This document shows positions 1 through 8,900 of a DNA stretch of 21,978 nt, piece after piece. The DNA lies in NCBI RefSeq assembly GCF_000142905.1, contig NW_013657606.1, positions 14,923 through 36,900 on the forward strand, written 5' to 3'. This DNA comes from Thecamonas trahens ATCC 50062 (Eukaryota; Apusozoa; Apusomonadida; Apusomonadidae). The notes under the pieces are model-generated. The model did no database searches. It was given only the letters and a program-made list of their open reading frames with translations, and had not been told where the DNA came from. The first letter of the stretch is position 1, and each line of letters begins with the position of its first letter. Made by a program: the position numbers and the translations under genes.

Positions 1-368
1 TACCTATACCCCCACCACACACCACTCACCACCTACCCCTACCCCCTCCTTCCTCCCCCTCCCCCTACCATGCCCTCCTCCTCTCCCCCCCCCCTCCCCC
101 TCTTCCCCCTTCCCGGCCACCTCCGCTAAGTCACATGTGCGCTGAGGGCCAAAATATAGCCAACGCGACATGAGCCGACCAGACTAATTGGCTTAAAGGG
201 AGGAAGGACTCAGGGGGGGATCCCAAGATGAGTCACACCCACACCGCACTGTAGCACAGCAACGGGTCGAGGGGGTACAGGCAAGGGACCACATCTTACG
301 AGACACAGGCATACACATATATAGAGATAGAGTGAGTGTGTGGGTGAGTGAGAGTACTTGTGGTCGGT
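1..368. other. Upstream spacer, C-rich leader
   Basis: No gene is supported here. Bases 1-115 are almost purely C with interspersed A and T (CCCCT and CCACC runs), like the C-rich spacers elsewhere in the window. From about 120 the composition becomes mixed. The stretch 300-350 is rich in alternating purine/pyrimidine and GTGAG repeats and leads into the first gene. It probably holds the promoter and 5' leader of the ferric reductase gene, and perhaps the 3' flank of a gene outside the window. Confidence 0.5.
316..324 (+). promoter_or_regulatory. TATA-like element upstream of the ferric reductase gene
   Basis: CATATATAG lies 53 bp before the ATG at 369. A similar CATATAG lies 47 bp before the ATG of the SET gene. 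The shared spacing is suggestive, but AT-rich hexamers are easy to find and no other core promoter element is recognised. Most other genes in the window lack such a match. Confidence 0.25.
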
Positions 369-2231
369 ATGTGTGAGCAGACGTCCAAGACACAATGGCG
401 GTGGATGCTGGTCAACGTGGCTGCGGTCATGGTGTGCTACCTGGTGGCCTCAACGGCTGTCTCTCCGCAAGTCGCACAAGCTAATGGTCGGCCAACATCC
501 AAGAAGCATCCTACACTGGATGGTGGAGGCTATTGTTTCACTCCGCCGTGTTCCGCATTCGGGGGTTCATTCCGTGGTCCTGCGTGGTCCAATCCCACTA
601 ATGTCATTGGCACGGATCCAAACACACACAAAGTCACCGCCTTCTACGGCTGGCTCGTCATCATGCTCTGCCTCGGTATGGCCGTAGAGGTCTCAGGTCA
701 TCTCGCCAGAGCCCTCCTCCGCCCCAGGCTCATGCTGTGGTCCAAGGGCAGATGGCTCAGCCTCGGTGAGCTTATCGGCGTCCTCTCGGTCGCCGGACTC
801 TGTGCGTGGTGGATCGCCACAGCCTTGACTGTCGGCCCGATCCAGGGCCCAAACAACAAGCCAAAGGTGAGGGTCAAGGACGAGATGGACTCGCTCAAGG
901 CCTGGGCCGCCGCTCTCGGCTCGGTTCTTGACCTCGTCCTCGGCCTCGTCCTCCTCCCGGTCGGCCGCTCCTCGGTCGTCTTCTGGGTCTTTGGCGCGAG
1001 CTGGGATCGCGTCCTCTGGGTCCATCGCTCGGGCGGGGTGGTCTTTCTCCTCGGCGCTGCCCTCCACGCCACGCTCTATGTTCTCCGTTGGCGGCAGAGC
1101 GGCAAGCTGCGGGCAAACATGGCCGACTACGGCGCGACCCACTACGGGCGGACCATCAACGCGTGGAACGTCGATGCCATGAAGATCAGCCTCTGCATCC
1201 TCCCGGTCATCGCTCTTCTCGCCACCCCGTATGTCCGCCGGACAAAGTACTACCTCTTCTACGCTTCGCACCTGCTGCTCGTCGTCTTCATCGCCCTCAT
1301 CCTCGTCCACTCGTGGTCCGCCTGGGCCTTTGCCCTCCCAGGCCTCGTCTTCTACGCCATCGACAAAGCTGCCGATGCCTGGTTCTGGCTCTCTGCCTGG
1401 TGGGCGGCGGGCTCGCCCAGCCCTGCCCGCCTTGAGCCGCTCGGCGCCTCGGTGGTCAAGATCGTCATGGACGCACCTGCCCCGCCGCTCGGCGCCACCG
1501 CCTTTGTCCACGTCCCGGCTGTCGCCCGCCTCCAGCGCCACCCGTTCACCGTGCCCTACCTCGGCCGCGCCCGCGCAGCCTCGCAGCTCTGCCTCTACAT
1601 TGCCCGCACAGGCTCGTGGTCGTCGGCCGTTGCCGAGCTCGCCGACGACGCCTCGTCCCACCCGGTCGTCAACATCTCCATCCCGCCGGGCCTCGGCTCG
1701 CGCCAGCTGCCCGGCTCGCTCTGTGTGGGCAACATGTCGCGGGTGTGGATCGCCGGCGGCGTCGGCATGAGCGTCATCTCCACCGTCCTCCGCTCGGCGC
1801 TCTCGTGCGGCGTGCCGACGTCGGCAGCTGCCCCGTCGAGTCTCCATCTCCAGACCGACACCCCGCTCCTGCCCTCGCCCAAGCTCCGCTCGCTCCTCGT
1901 CTGGATCGTCCGCGATGTCGAGCTCGTTGCCGAGTTTGCCGACTTTCTCGCCGAAGTCGCCGCCGCCGGCTGGATCGAGATCAAGGTCTTTGTCACCCGT
2001 CCGGGCGCTGACGAGGCCTGCCTTCTCCCGCCGGCCCTTGGCACCTGCCTCCACGCCGGCCGGCCCGAAATCAGCGCCGAGATCAGCGACTTTGTCTCCT
2101 CGGTTGAGTCTGGCCGGGCCGTCCAAGTCGTCACCTGTGGCTCGCGCGCCTTTGAGCGCCGCGTCCGTGCCGCCGCCGCCGCCGACACCTGCTACGACCT
2201 CGAGTTCCATGCCCTCAATGCCTCACTGTGA
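369..2231 (+). CDS. Ferric reductase / NADPH oxidase-like flavocytochrome (FRO-type)
   Basis: A 620-residue membrane oxidoreductase predicted to carry electrons from NAD(P)H through FAD and two b-type haems across the membrane, typically to ferric chelates or oxygen. A hydrophobic segment lies at residues 13-30 and several more between about 90 and 340. The haem-ligand pattern is clear: H219 and H233 (14 apart) in one helix, and H301 and H314 (13 apart) in another, as in FRE/FRO/NOX proteins. The stretch before H219 (LPVGRSSV...WVHRSGG) resembles plant FRO proteins. The FAD motif is R390-HPFT, and the nucleotide-binding glycine motif is GGVGM at 463-467. Near the C-terminus the usual CGP motif reads TCGS. 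There are no EF-hands. An in-frame GTG at 348 would add seven residues but is not an ATG. Substrate cannot be told from sequence; metal reduction is more likely than superoxide production because of the FRO-like core. Confidence 0.88.
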   Translation: MCEQTSKTQWRWMLVNVAAVMVCYLVASTAVSPQVAQANGRPTSKKHPTLDGGGYCFTPPCSAFGGSFRGPAWSNPTNVIGTDPNTHKVTAFYGWLVIMLCLGMAVEVSGHLARALLRPRLMLWSKGRWLSLGELIGVLSVAGLCAWWIATALTVGPIQGPNNKPKVRVKDEMDSLKAWAAALGSVLDLVLGLVLLPVGRSSVVFWVFGASWDRVLWVHRSGGVVFLLGAALHATLYVLRWRQSGKLRANMADYGATHYGRTINAWNVDAMKISLCILPVIALLATPYVRRTKYYLFYASHLLLVVFIALILVHSWSAWAFALPGLVFYAIDKAADAWFWLSAWWAAGSPSPARLEPLGASVVKIVMDAPAPPLGATAFVHVPAVARLQRHPFTVPYLGRARAASQLCLYIARTGSWSSAVAELADDASSHPVVNISIPPGLGSRQLPGSLCVGNMSRVWIAGGVGMSVISTVLRSALSCGVPTSAAAPSSLHLQTDTPLLPSPKLRSLLVWIVRDVELVAEFADFLAEVAAAGWIEIKVFVTRPGADEACLLPPALGTCLHAGRPEISAEISDFVSSVESGRAVQVVTCGSRAFERRVRAAAAADTCYDLEFHALNASL

Positions 2232-2263
2232 TCGGCTTGACAGGCATGGCGGATAAAGCGCCA

Positions 2264-2301
2264 CCCCCCCCCCCCCACCACCACCACCACCACCACCACA
2301 C

Positions 2302-2339
<38 letters not shown>

Positions 2340-2405
2340 ACACACACACACGAACGACGACCCCCCCCCCACCCCCCCCCACCCCACCCACCACCACCAC
2401 CACAC

Positions 2406-2445
<40 letters not shown>

Positions 2446-2450
2446 ATGAC
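2264..2450. repeat. Duplicated compound microsatellite: poly-C, (CCA)n, (CA)n
   Basis: Two successive blocks share the same order: a C-run, then CCA repeats, then a CACAACA hinge, then a long CA run. The AA of the hinge is at 2302-2303 in the first block and 2404-2405 in the second, giving a 102-bp period. The block begins 33 bp after the stop codon of the ferric reductase gene. It looks like one compound microsatellite that was duplicated as a unit. Both strands read open through it as low-complexity peptides, which are not credible proteins. Confidence 0.9.
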
Positions 2451-2933
2451 ACACACGCAAACAATTGCAATATGGTAGAGGTGTTTAGGATGGTGCAGGA
2501 GGGGTGTACGGCGGTGTAAGGGGGGATGTAGGGAGGGGAAGGCAAAAAAAAATATACTCCACACCCCCCCACCCCCCACCAGCCCCACCCCCCCCAGCCC
2601 CCCAGCCCCCGTTCCAAGTCCGGCAAGCCCATGGGCAAGCCCCCCCGCCCGTCCTGCTACTCGGCCAAACATACTCCGCCCGCCACACTCCACCACCACG
2701 ACCACCCACCACCACACCCTCCGCACCCACCACACCTTCTCATCCCCCTCCTTCCACATCCCCATCCCCATCCCCGCCCGCACCCTCTCCCTCGCACTGT
2801 CCCTCGGCTACGATCCACAGACTCTCATTCTTGTCCCCCCAAGCCAGTGAGTGTGCGTCGAACGTATCAACAATTTTGATATTTGACATATAGCTACATA
2901 CACCGTGATAGTCCCTCTCTTTAACCTTGCAAC
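2451..2933. other. C-rich spacer before the SET gene
   Basis: No gene is supported. The segment holds an A-run (AAAAAAAAATATA near 2543-2555), then a long C-rich tract with CCA and CCCAT motifs (about 2560-2800). The last 60 bp are AT-richer and contain the TATA-like element of the next gene. Proline/histidine/serine-rich open readings here are composition artefacts. Confidence 0.55.
2887..2893 (+). promoter_or_regulatory. TATA-like element upstream of the SET gene
   Basis: CATATAG sits 47 bp before the ATG at 2934, inside a short AT-rich island at about 2867-2900. It matches the position of the CATATATAG element before the first gene. This is pattern and spacing only. Confidence 0.25.
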
Positions 2934-3551
2934 ATGTTTGCCCTTCCGGTCTCACGGACCGCCGTATGGGCGCACCCGGCACTTCGGGTCGTCATGAACG
3001 CGTTCAACGGGGCAGAGGGCGTGACGAGGACGCGTGGGGTGGCGGTGACGACAGAGTGGCAAAAATTTGTGGCGGAGCATCCGCCGCGGAATGGCGTCCC
3101 TGCCGGCCAAGGCCTCCCCGCCGGAGAGCTTCTCTTCCGCATCCCGCTCGCCCCGGAGCGGATGACGGCCAGCGCATCAACGTTCTCGCTCCAGGTCGGT
3201 CCGGAGGGCCACGTCAACGCACTCGATCTCGAAAACGAGATGTGGGTGTGCATGAACCACGCTTGCACGCCGACGGCGTCGGCCACCATTGCCGTCGTCG
3301 ACGACGTCGTCGACGTCTCGGCCGCCGTCGACCTCGCTCCGGGCGCCGCCGTCACCTTTGACTACAACACCACTGAGGCCTTTCTCGCAGACCCCTTTAC
3401 CTGCTCCTGCGGCGCGCCATCGTGCGTCGGCTCCGTCGCCGGCTACACCACCCTCTCCGTCGATCAGCGCCGCGCTCGCCCGGTCGTCGCCCCCTACCTC
3501 CTCGCCTCCTCGTCCTCCTCGCCCTCCTCAACCTCGTCGACCTCGCTGTAG
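2934..3551 (+). CDS. Compact SET/post-SET domain protein, putative lysine methyltransferase
   Basis: A 205-residue protein with the core of a SET domain, which transfers methyl groups from S-adenosylmethionine to protein lysines. Visible motifs are N108-HACTP, matching the NHSCxPN motif of the SAM/knot site; GAAVTFDYN with D143-Y144, matching GEELTxDY; and a zinc-binding post-SET module CSCGAPSC with C157, C159 and C164 (CxCx4C). The phrase DYNTTE followed by PFTCSCG is typical of a family of small, stand-alone SET proteins found in bacteria, fungi and protists. There is no pre-SET domain and no chromatin-reader domain, so a histone substrate should not be assumed. The C-terminus is a serine-rich low-complexity tail. 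The start is the first ATG after an AT-rich island. The stop lies 265 bp before the chosen start of the next gene. Confidence 0.8.
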   Translation: MFALPVSRTAVWAHPALRVVMNAFNGAEGVTRTRGVAVTTEWQKFVAEHPPRNGVPAGQGLPAGELLFRIPLAPERMTASASTFSLQVGPEGHVNALDLENEMWVCMNHACTPTASATIAVVDDVVDVSAAVDLAPGAAVTFDYNTTEAFLADPFTCSCGAPSCVGSVAGYTTLSVDQRRARPVVAPYLLASSSSSPSSTSSTSL

Positions 3552-3816
3552 TGCTCCGCCCTGTAAAACGCACCGCGCCTTGCCCGCATCACCGCAATCT
3601 CACCCGCTGATTGCCCCACTCAATTGCCTCATTATGGCCACTCACAGGAAAACGCCATTTTGTTCCGTAAAAGGCCGTCAACTTTTTCTCCGCTCGGCCT
3701 GCCACCCCGCTCGCAACGGCAGCTCACACGCCAGTCGCCGCCTCCACCGCACGCACACGCGTCTGCAGCAGCCAAGCAAGTCTCAAGCCAGTTCGAAGAC
3801 ACCACTCATTCCGCAC

Positions 3817-4848
3817 ATGTTGCTCTCACCGCTCTTCACGCCGCTCGCCTCGCTCGCCGGCGGCTTGGCCATTGGCGCGTCGTCGTCGTTGTTGCTGGCG
3901 ACCCAAGGGAAAATTCTCGGCGTATCCGGCATCGCCTACATGTCAGCATCGCCCGACACGCATGTCTCCAACCGCACCTGGCGACTCGCCTTTCTCTCCG
4001 GCATGGTTGCTGCCGGATCGGGCCTCGCTGTCCTGGCGCCTGCCGTCTTTGGTCCGGCCCTTGTCCCTGGCGCCCTCCCTGTCGCTCCTCTCGCCGCCTC
4101 GGGCGTGCTGACAGCTAATGCCGCCTACGCCGCCGCGGGCTTCCTCGTCGGCCTCGGCACCAAGATCGGCTCCGGCTGCACCTCGGGCCACGGCGTGTGT
4201 GGCCTTCCGCGCTGGTCGGCACGCTCGCTCGTCGCCGTCCTCTCCTTCATGTCCTCCGCCGCCGCCACCCTCGCCATCACGGCAGGCCTCGGATGGACCT
4301 CGCCCGTCGCCGTCCCGGCCGCAGGCTCGGCCGTCGCCTCGACCTCGCCGCTCGCCCCCGCCGTCGCCGCCGTCCTCGCCGCCGCTGCCCTCGCCTGGCC
4401 GGCCGATGCCACCCCGCTCGCCAACAAGCTCATGGCGGGCGCATGGGGCATGCTCTTTGCCTCGGGCCTCGGCCTCGCCGGCATGCTCAACCCGCTCAAG
4501 GTCCTCGGCTTCCTCTCGCCCTCTGCCGTCGCCGGCGGCTGGGATCCCAGCCTCGCCCTCGTCATGGGCGGCGCCGTCGCCTTTAATCTCGTCGCCTTCC
4601 CCATCCTCACCGCCCGCGGCTCCACCGTCACCTCGCCGGCCCTCCCGCTCGACCTGCCGACCTCCTCTGATCTCAACCCGCGCCTCATTGGCGGCTCGGT
4701 CCTCTTCGGCCTCGGCTGGGCCATCGCCGGCTTCTGCCCGGGCCCGGCCATTGCCTCGCTCGCCACCGCCCATCTCTCGCCGCATCTCCTCACCTGGCTC
4801 GCCGCCTTTGCCGCCGGCCAGACCACCTACCACCTTGCCTTCCGCTAA
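3817..4848 (+). CDS. YeeE/YedE family membrane protein, putative sulfur-compound (thiosulfate) transporter
   Basis: A 343-residue polytopic membrane protein of the YeeE/YedE (DUF395) family, whose bacterial members import thiosulfate or related sulfur compounds through membrane-embedded cysteines. The first repeat carries G-x-G-T-K-I-G-S-G-C-T-S-G-H-G-V-C-G with C121 and C128. The second carries GLGWAIAGFCPGP with C307. These are the family signatures, and the two-repeat layout with about nine hydrophobic segments is intact. An in-frame ATG at 3634 would add 61 residues rich in Arg, His and Ser with no Asp or Glu, resembling a mitochondrial presequence. Its codon use is less GC-biased than the core, so the shorter start is given here. 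Homologues occur in fungi, so a eukaryotic copy is not by itself proof of recent transfer. Confidence 0.82.
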   Translation: MLLSPLFTPLASLAGGLAIGASSSLLLATQGKILGVSGIAYMSASPDTHVSNRTWRLAFLSGMVAAGSGLAVLAPAVFGPALVPGALPVAPLAASGVLTANAAYAAAGFLVGLGTKIGSGCTSGHGVCGLPRWSARSLVAVLSFMSSAAATLAITAGLGWTSPVAVPAAGSAVASTSPLAPAVAAVLAAAALAWPADATPLANKLMAGAWGMLFASGLGLAGMLNPLKVLGFLSPSAVAGGWDPSLALVMGGAVAFNLVAFPILTARGSTVTSPALPLDLPTSSDLNPRLIGGSVLFGLGWAIAGFCPGPAIASLATAHLSPHLLTWLAAFAAGQTTYHLAFR

Positions 4849-4942
4849 CCTGCTGACCGCTCTGCGGCGATCAAATGCAACCGCGTGTCCATCTGGTCAA
4901 CCGCACCGCCCACACGCTGCACCTCCTCCCCATCCCACGCCC

Positions 4943-5227
4943 GACACGACGACGGGCACCATCATCTTGGGTGCGAACGGTGGAGTGTACAAGGCGACGT
5001 TTTCAAACCAGATCTCGCTCACTCAGGTCGGCTCGCTGCCCGGCTCCGTCTCGGGCTGCCTCAGCCCCATTGCCTGGGACGCGAGCAGCGCGGCTGTCGT
5101 CGCTACCTGCTCGATGACTGATGGCACCTTTGGCCTCGTCACCGTTCCGACGAAAGGTGCCGCAGCATCAGCCATCGTCTTCCAGGCTCCGAGCTCGTTT
5201 TCGTACTGGTCCGTCAACGTCGTCTGA
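4943..5227 (+). pseudogene. Orphan coding-like fragment, probable gene relic
   Basis: From about 4943 to the TGA at 5225-5227 one frame reads as a convincing extracellular or propeller-like peptide with the third-position bias of real genes here (GTIILGANGGVYKATF, then SPIAWDASSAAVVATC). No in-frame ATG opens it after the YeeE stop at 4848, and the preceding 95 bp look like noise in this frame. Past the stop the same frame runs 18 more codons (SNPDGVRQQI and on) before another stop. The best reading is the broken piece of a larger secreted-repeat gene. A short spliced gene whose first exon starts at ATG 4875 in another frame is possible but no clear splice pair was found. Family not identified. 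Confidence 0.4.
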
Positions 5228-5408
5228 AGCAATCCAGACGGCGTGCGGCAGCAGATAGATTGTCGGCTCACGAAGTGGTAAAGCCCACAAATTTTTGGGC
5301 AACGTATTTGGAGTAGCTGATAACGTTGCAGCGCAGTTAGCACGGTCAACCGCGTGTACGTGAGCGCCGTTCGATGGCTCGCGGGCACACGAGATCAAGG
5401 TAAGAATA

Positions 5409-5427
5409 GGGCGCCCAGATGGCGCCC
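5409..5427. repeat. Perfect GC hairpin
   Basis: GGGCGCC at 5409-5415 and GGCGCCC at 5421-5427 form a perfect 7-bp inverted repeat around the 5-nt loop CAGAT. It lies in non-coding sequence about 180 bp after the gene relic. Function unknown: an RNA element, a protein-binding palindrome or chance in GC-rich DNA. Confidence 0.6.
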
Positions 5428-5556
5428 GTCGTCGTCGTAGCGCATCGTCATCAAAAGGGTGGGCGGGTGTGTTCCCACTCCATCGGAGCCGACTCTGTCG
5501 ACGCCATCGAAGCTCTTAGCTATGTAAGGTGTCAGCCGCTTCGCTTCGCTCAGCCG

Positions 5557-5590
5557 GCCGCGAGTGTTAGCGACTCGTAGCAGTCGCGGC
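5557..5590. repeat. Perfect 7-bp stem with a 20-nt loop
   Basis: GCCGCGA at 5557-5563 pairs perfectly with TCGCGGC at 5584-5590. Inside, CGAGT (5561-5565) can alternatively pair with ACTCG (5573-5577), so two exclusive folds are possible. It is too short for a tRNA and lacks a T-arm. Function unknown. Confidence 0.5.
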
Positions 5591-5900
5591 AACACTGGCT
5601 CTTCGGACAATACTTTGAACTCCTCGCGGCGGCCAAGGACGTTCATGACGTCCATGTGGCCACGTGCGCTGTACAGCAGCCACCGCTACGCGAGGGCGGC
5701 ACAGATGGTAGACCAGCTGGTGTAACGTTGACAGGTAGTGCCGAAGTTGTGAAACAATTTTTTACATACCCCCCACCCCCCATCACCCCCCTGCCAACCC
5801 AACCACCCGTTCGCCGGTCATTGGACTCTCGTAGCCAGCACCCGTCTAGTTGGCCAGGACGCTGGGCGCGCTGGCGGAAAAAGGGGCGAAAAACTGAGAC

Positions 5901-8900
5901 ATGTTCAGGTCAATAATGCGCATACACATGCGCGCTCCTCCAGCCGTGCTCCTCTTGGTTTTTGTCGTCTTTTTCGCCGTCTTTGCCGCCGCCTCTTCGC
6001 CCTCGCTTACTCGCCGTCACTTGCACTCTTTGCCGCTTGAGCCGACGCGGTGGCCACCCGCTGTCGCTGACATGATTGCCAATTTACCAGACAATCTGTC
6101 AGCCAAATGGATCGTCACCGCTCATCCCCTCCTCGCCGCCTACCACTTGCAGCATCCGCTGCAGCAGACACTACCGGAGCCGGATCTCGTTGCTGTTGTT
6201 GCAGGTCATACTGCCCTGGCCCTGCCTCCTCGGCCTCTCCCTGCTGTGCCTCGGCCGCCATCGGCGCGCTCCGCGGAGCTCCCGGTCAACGCCGCGCGGG
6301 CATTTTCGTCTAATCTGTCAACCTATGCCGTTCCTGCCTTTGCCCTCGCAGACTCCTGCCTCGTCTCCACCGCCCTCCTCGACGCTCTCAACCTCGCCGT
6401 CCCATCGTCATGGGACGATCTGGCCGCGCTCTGCACCGCCGCCGCGCCCTCGGTCGCCACCTGCATCAGCATCGACGGCGCTGACCCCACCGCCGCCGCC
6501 CACGCCCACTCGTCACTCCTCGTCGACGCCCTCCTCCTCGCCACCCACGGCGAGGAGCTGTACGGCCAGCTGCTGGCCGGCAGCATCCCACCGTCCGATC
6601 CGCGCATCGCCGCCGTCCTCGCCGCAGCCATCAAGCTCAACGCCGGTGCGCCGCTCGGCCTACCATCCGCGCCCGCCGCCATCCGCTGCGGCGCCAGCCT
6701 CGCCTCGCGCCCGCCCTCGCCCGCCGCCGCCGCCTTCTCCCTCGCCGCCCTCGGCTGCCGTACCGCCCGCTGCTCCGCCCCGCTCCCGGTCACAGGCCTC
6801 CGCATCGGTTGGGCCGTCGCCCCGGCCGCGCCGCACCCTGCTGCCGCCCTCGACGCCCTCGACGCCCTCGACACCCTCGACGCCTCCCAAGCCCTCTCGC
6901 CTGCCGCCGATCTCGTCACCAGCGAGCCCGTGGTCATGCGGAGCTCAGACGCCGTCGCCTGCCTGTCATGGCGTGCCGCCGTTGCCGATCTCTACGCCGT
7001 GCCGCCACGCACCTCGCCGCCCGACCACCTCTCGACGCCGTCACCACCACCACCTCCGCCACCGCCTTTGTCACCACCGGCCTCCAAGACTCCCAGCTTG
7101 TCCAAGTCGGCCATCGGCGCGCTGGCCGCCTTCTCGGTCCTCGCGCTCATCGCTGCCGCCGCCGCCGTCTGTTGGTACTGCAGCATGCGGAGGAAGCGGG
7201 CGGCAGTGGCGCACTCGGCGCGGAGCGGTGGCGCTGAGCACGTGGTCATCGCGCTCGGCGACGTCGAGCTCGGTGGGCCTCTCCTCATCTGCCGGCACGC
7301 GCAGCGATGGGTCTACGCCGGGCGCTGGCGCGAGAGCGCTGTGGCCATCGTCCACATCCCGGCCTCGTCAGGCGCGGCGCTCGACGGCGCCGGCCCGCTG
7401 ACCCACTTTCGGCACGAGGCGGCCAAGCTCGCCGAGCTCGACCATCCGCACGTGGCGGCGGTGTACGGCGTGCTCACGGCGCCGGCGGCAGTCATCGTCC
7501 CGCGGATGGTCGGCGGCTCGCTCTACGCCGCCCTCCACTCGCCGCAGCTCAAGCTCCCGCACAGCCTCCGCCTCGCCTGGGCCGCCGGCATCACCCGTGG
7601 CCTGGCCTTCCTCCACGCCCGCGGCATCATCCATGGCGCCGTCTCCTCCTCGGCCGTCTACTTTGGCACCGACTGGACGCCCGTCATCACAGACTTTGCC
7701 CAGGCCTCGCTCGTCACCGCCATCTCCGCCGACATGCGCGCCGCGTTGGTGAAGCGGCCCTCGTCGCACTCGCCGCACTCACCGCCGCCGTCCTCACACT
7801 CACGCTCGCACACGCGATCACGATCACGCTCGCCTTCGCCCTCGCGCCACCGCCCCGTCGCCTCGTACTCGCACTCGGTCGCGCCGGCCTTGTCCATCTC
7901 GGCCCTCTCGGGCTCGCTCACCACCTCGGCCGCCGCCGTGGGCAAGACCTCGCGGTCCATGGCCTCGATGCGGTCGGTGGGGACCGGCATGGTCGAGTCG
8001 TCGTCGCTGATGGAGACCGTCTGGTCGGGCCTCTCGGCGGTGATGGACTGGAGCGCCAAGTCGTCGACGACGCTGGCCGCCGACGATGCCACCGCCACTG
8101 CCGCCCTCGGCACTGACCCGGGCCCGCACCCGCCCGTCCTTGCCCGCGCCGTCTACTGGACCGCGCCCGAGCTGCTTGAGACCGTCCTCTGCCCATCCGA
8201 TCCCACCGTCACCGCTGCCGTCGTCGCCCCCGCCGTCACCGCCGCCTCGGACGCCTACGCCCTCGGCATCACCCTCTGGGAGCTCTGCTCACGCGCCGAG
8301 CCCTATCGCGGCGCTCACCCGCTAGCTGTCGCCCTTGCCACCGCCGCAGACCTTCTTCGCCCCTCACTCGACGCCGCCGCCACAGGTATGGCCGACCTCG
8401 CCGCCCTCGCCGCCCGCCTCTGGGCTCATGCGCCCGTCGCCCGCATCGATGTCGCCGCCGCCGCCGCCGCCGCCCGCGCCCTCGCCGCCCGCGCCCCGCC
8501 GCCGCTCCCGCCGTCCGCCGCCCTCGATGTCGCTAGTGGTGGTGGTGGTGCTGCTGCTGCTGTCTCCGCCCGCACCTCCCCCAACGCCCGCCTCGCCGGC
8601 CGCCGCGCTGGCCGCCCCGTTGTTGCCGCACAGGTCTCGGTGGCCAACGCCGTAGCCTGGCTCCGGGCCTCGCCGCACGACGGCGCTGGCGTCATCGTCG
8701 CCTTCCACGCCACCGTCGCCGCCGTCGCCGCCAAGTATCAGCTCGCCGTCGCCGGCTGGGAGGTGGGCCAGGTGACGCTCGTCGGCTGCGATCCGGTCGC
8801 CGTCCTCACCGCAGGCCGCGAGCTGCTCGAGGTGACCGGCGCACAGCTGCCGCTCTCCGTCCTCATCGCCAGCAGCGATCCCAGGCCGCCGGCCCGCGCC

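Larger units (their letters stand above)
5228..5900. other. Spacer with two hairpins, upstream of the receptor kinase gene
   Basis: No solid gene. It is less GC-biased than the coding regions. It contains perfect hairpins at 5409-5427 and 5557-5590. On the minus strand an 86-residue open reading (5655 to 5395) starts with ATG and has plausible composition at its N-terminus (MDVMNVLGRREEFKVL), but it has no recognised family and is left uncalled. Near 5755 a T-run (CAATTTTTTACATAC) is followed by a C-rich stretch (5768-5810), like the leaders of other genes in the window. Confidence 0.45.

Noticed and set aside
693-2210. 505-codon open reading on the minus strand
   Set aside because: It is the antisense shadow of the ferric reductase gene; strong C/G third positions remove stops from the opposite strand. 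Composition is Gly/Asp/Arg/Glu-rich with no domain.
2223-2783. Minus-strand readings rich in VCVCVC and Gly/Trp
   Set aside because: These translate CA and CCA microsatellites and C-runs; no credible protein.
3289-3633. Upstream in-frame extension of the YeeE-type gene
   Set aside because: It overlaps the SET gene in another frame and is Ser/Pro-rich shadow sequence. Only the ATG at 3634 or 3817 is reasonable.
3943-4833. 296-codon minus-strand reading opposite the transporter gene
   Set aside because: Gly/Glu/Asp/Arg-rich antisense shadow; the plus strand carries the membrane protein motifs.
5557-5590. Possible tRNA because of a 7-bp acceptor-like stem
   Set aside because: Only 34 nt between the outer ends, with no anticodon or T-arm.
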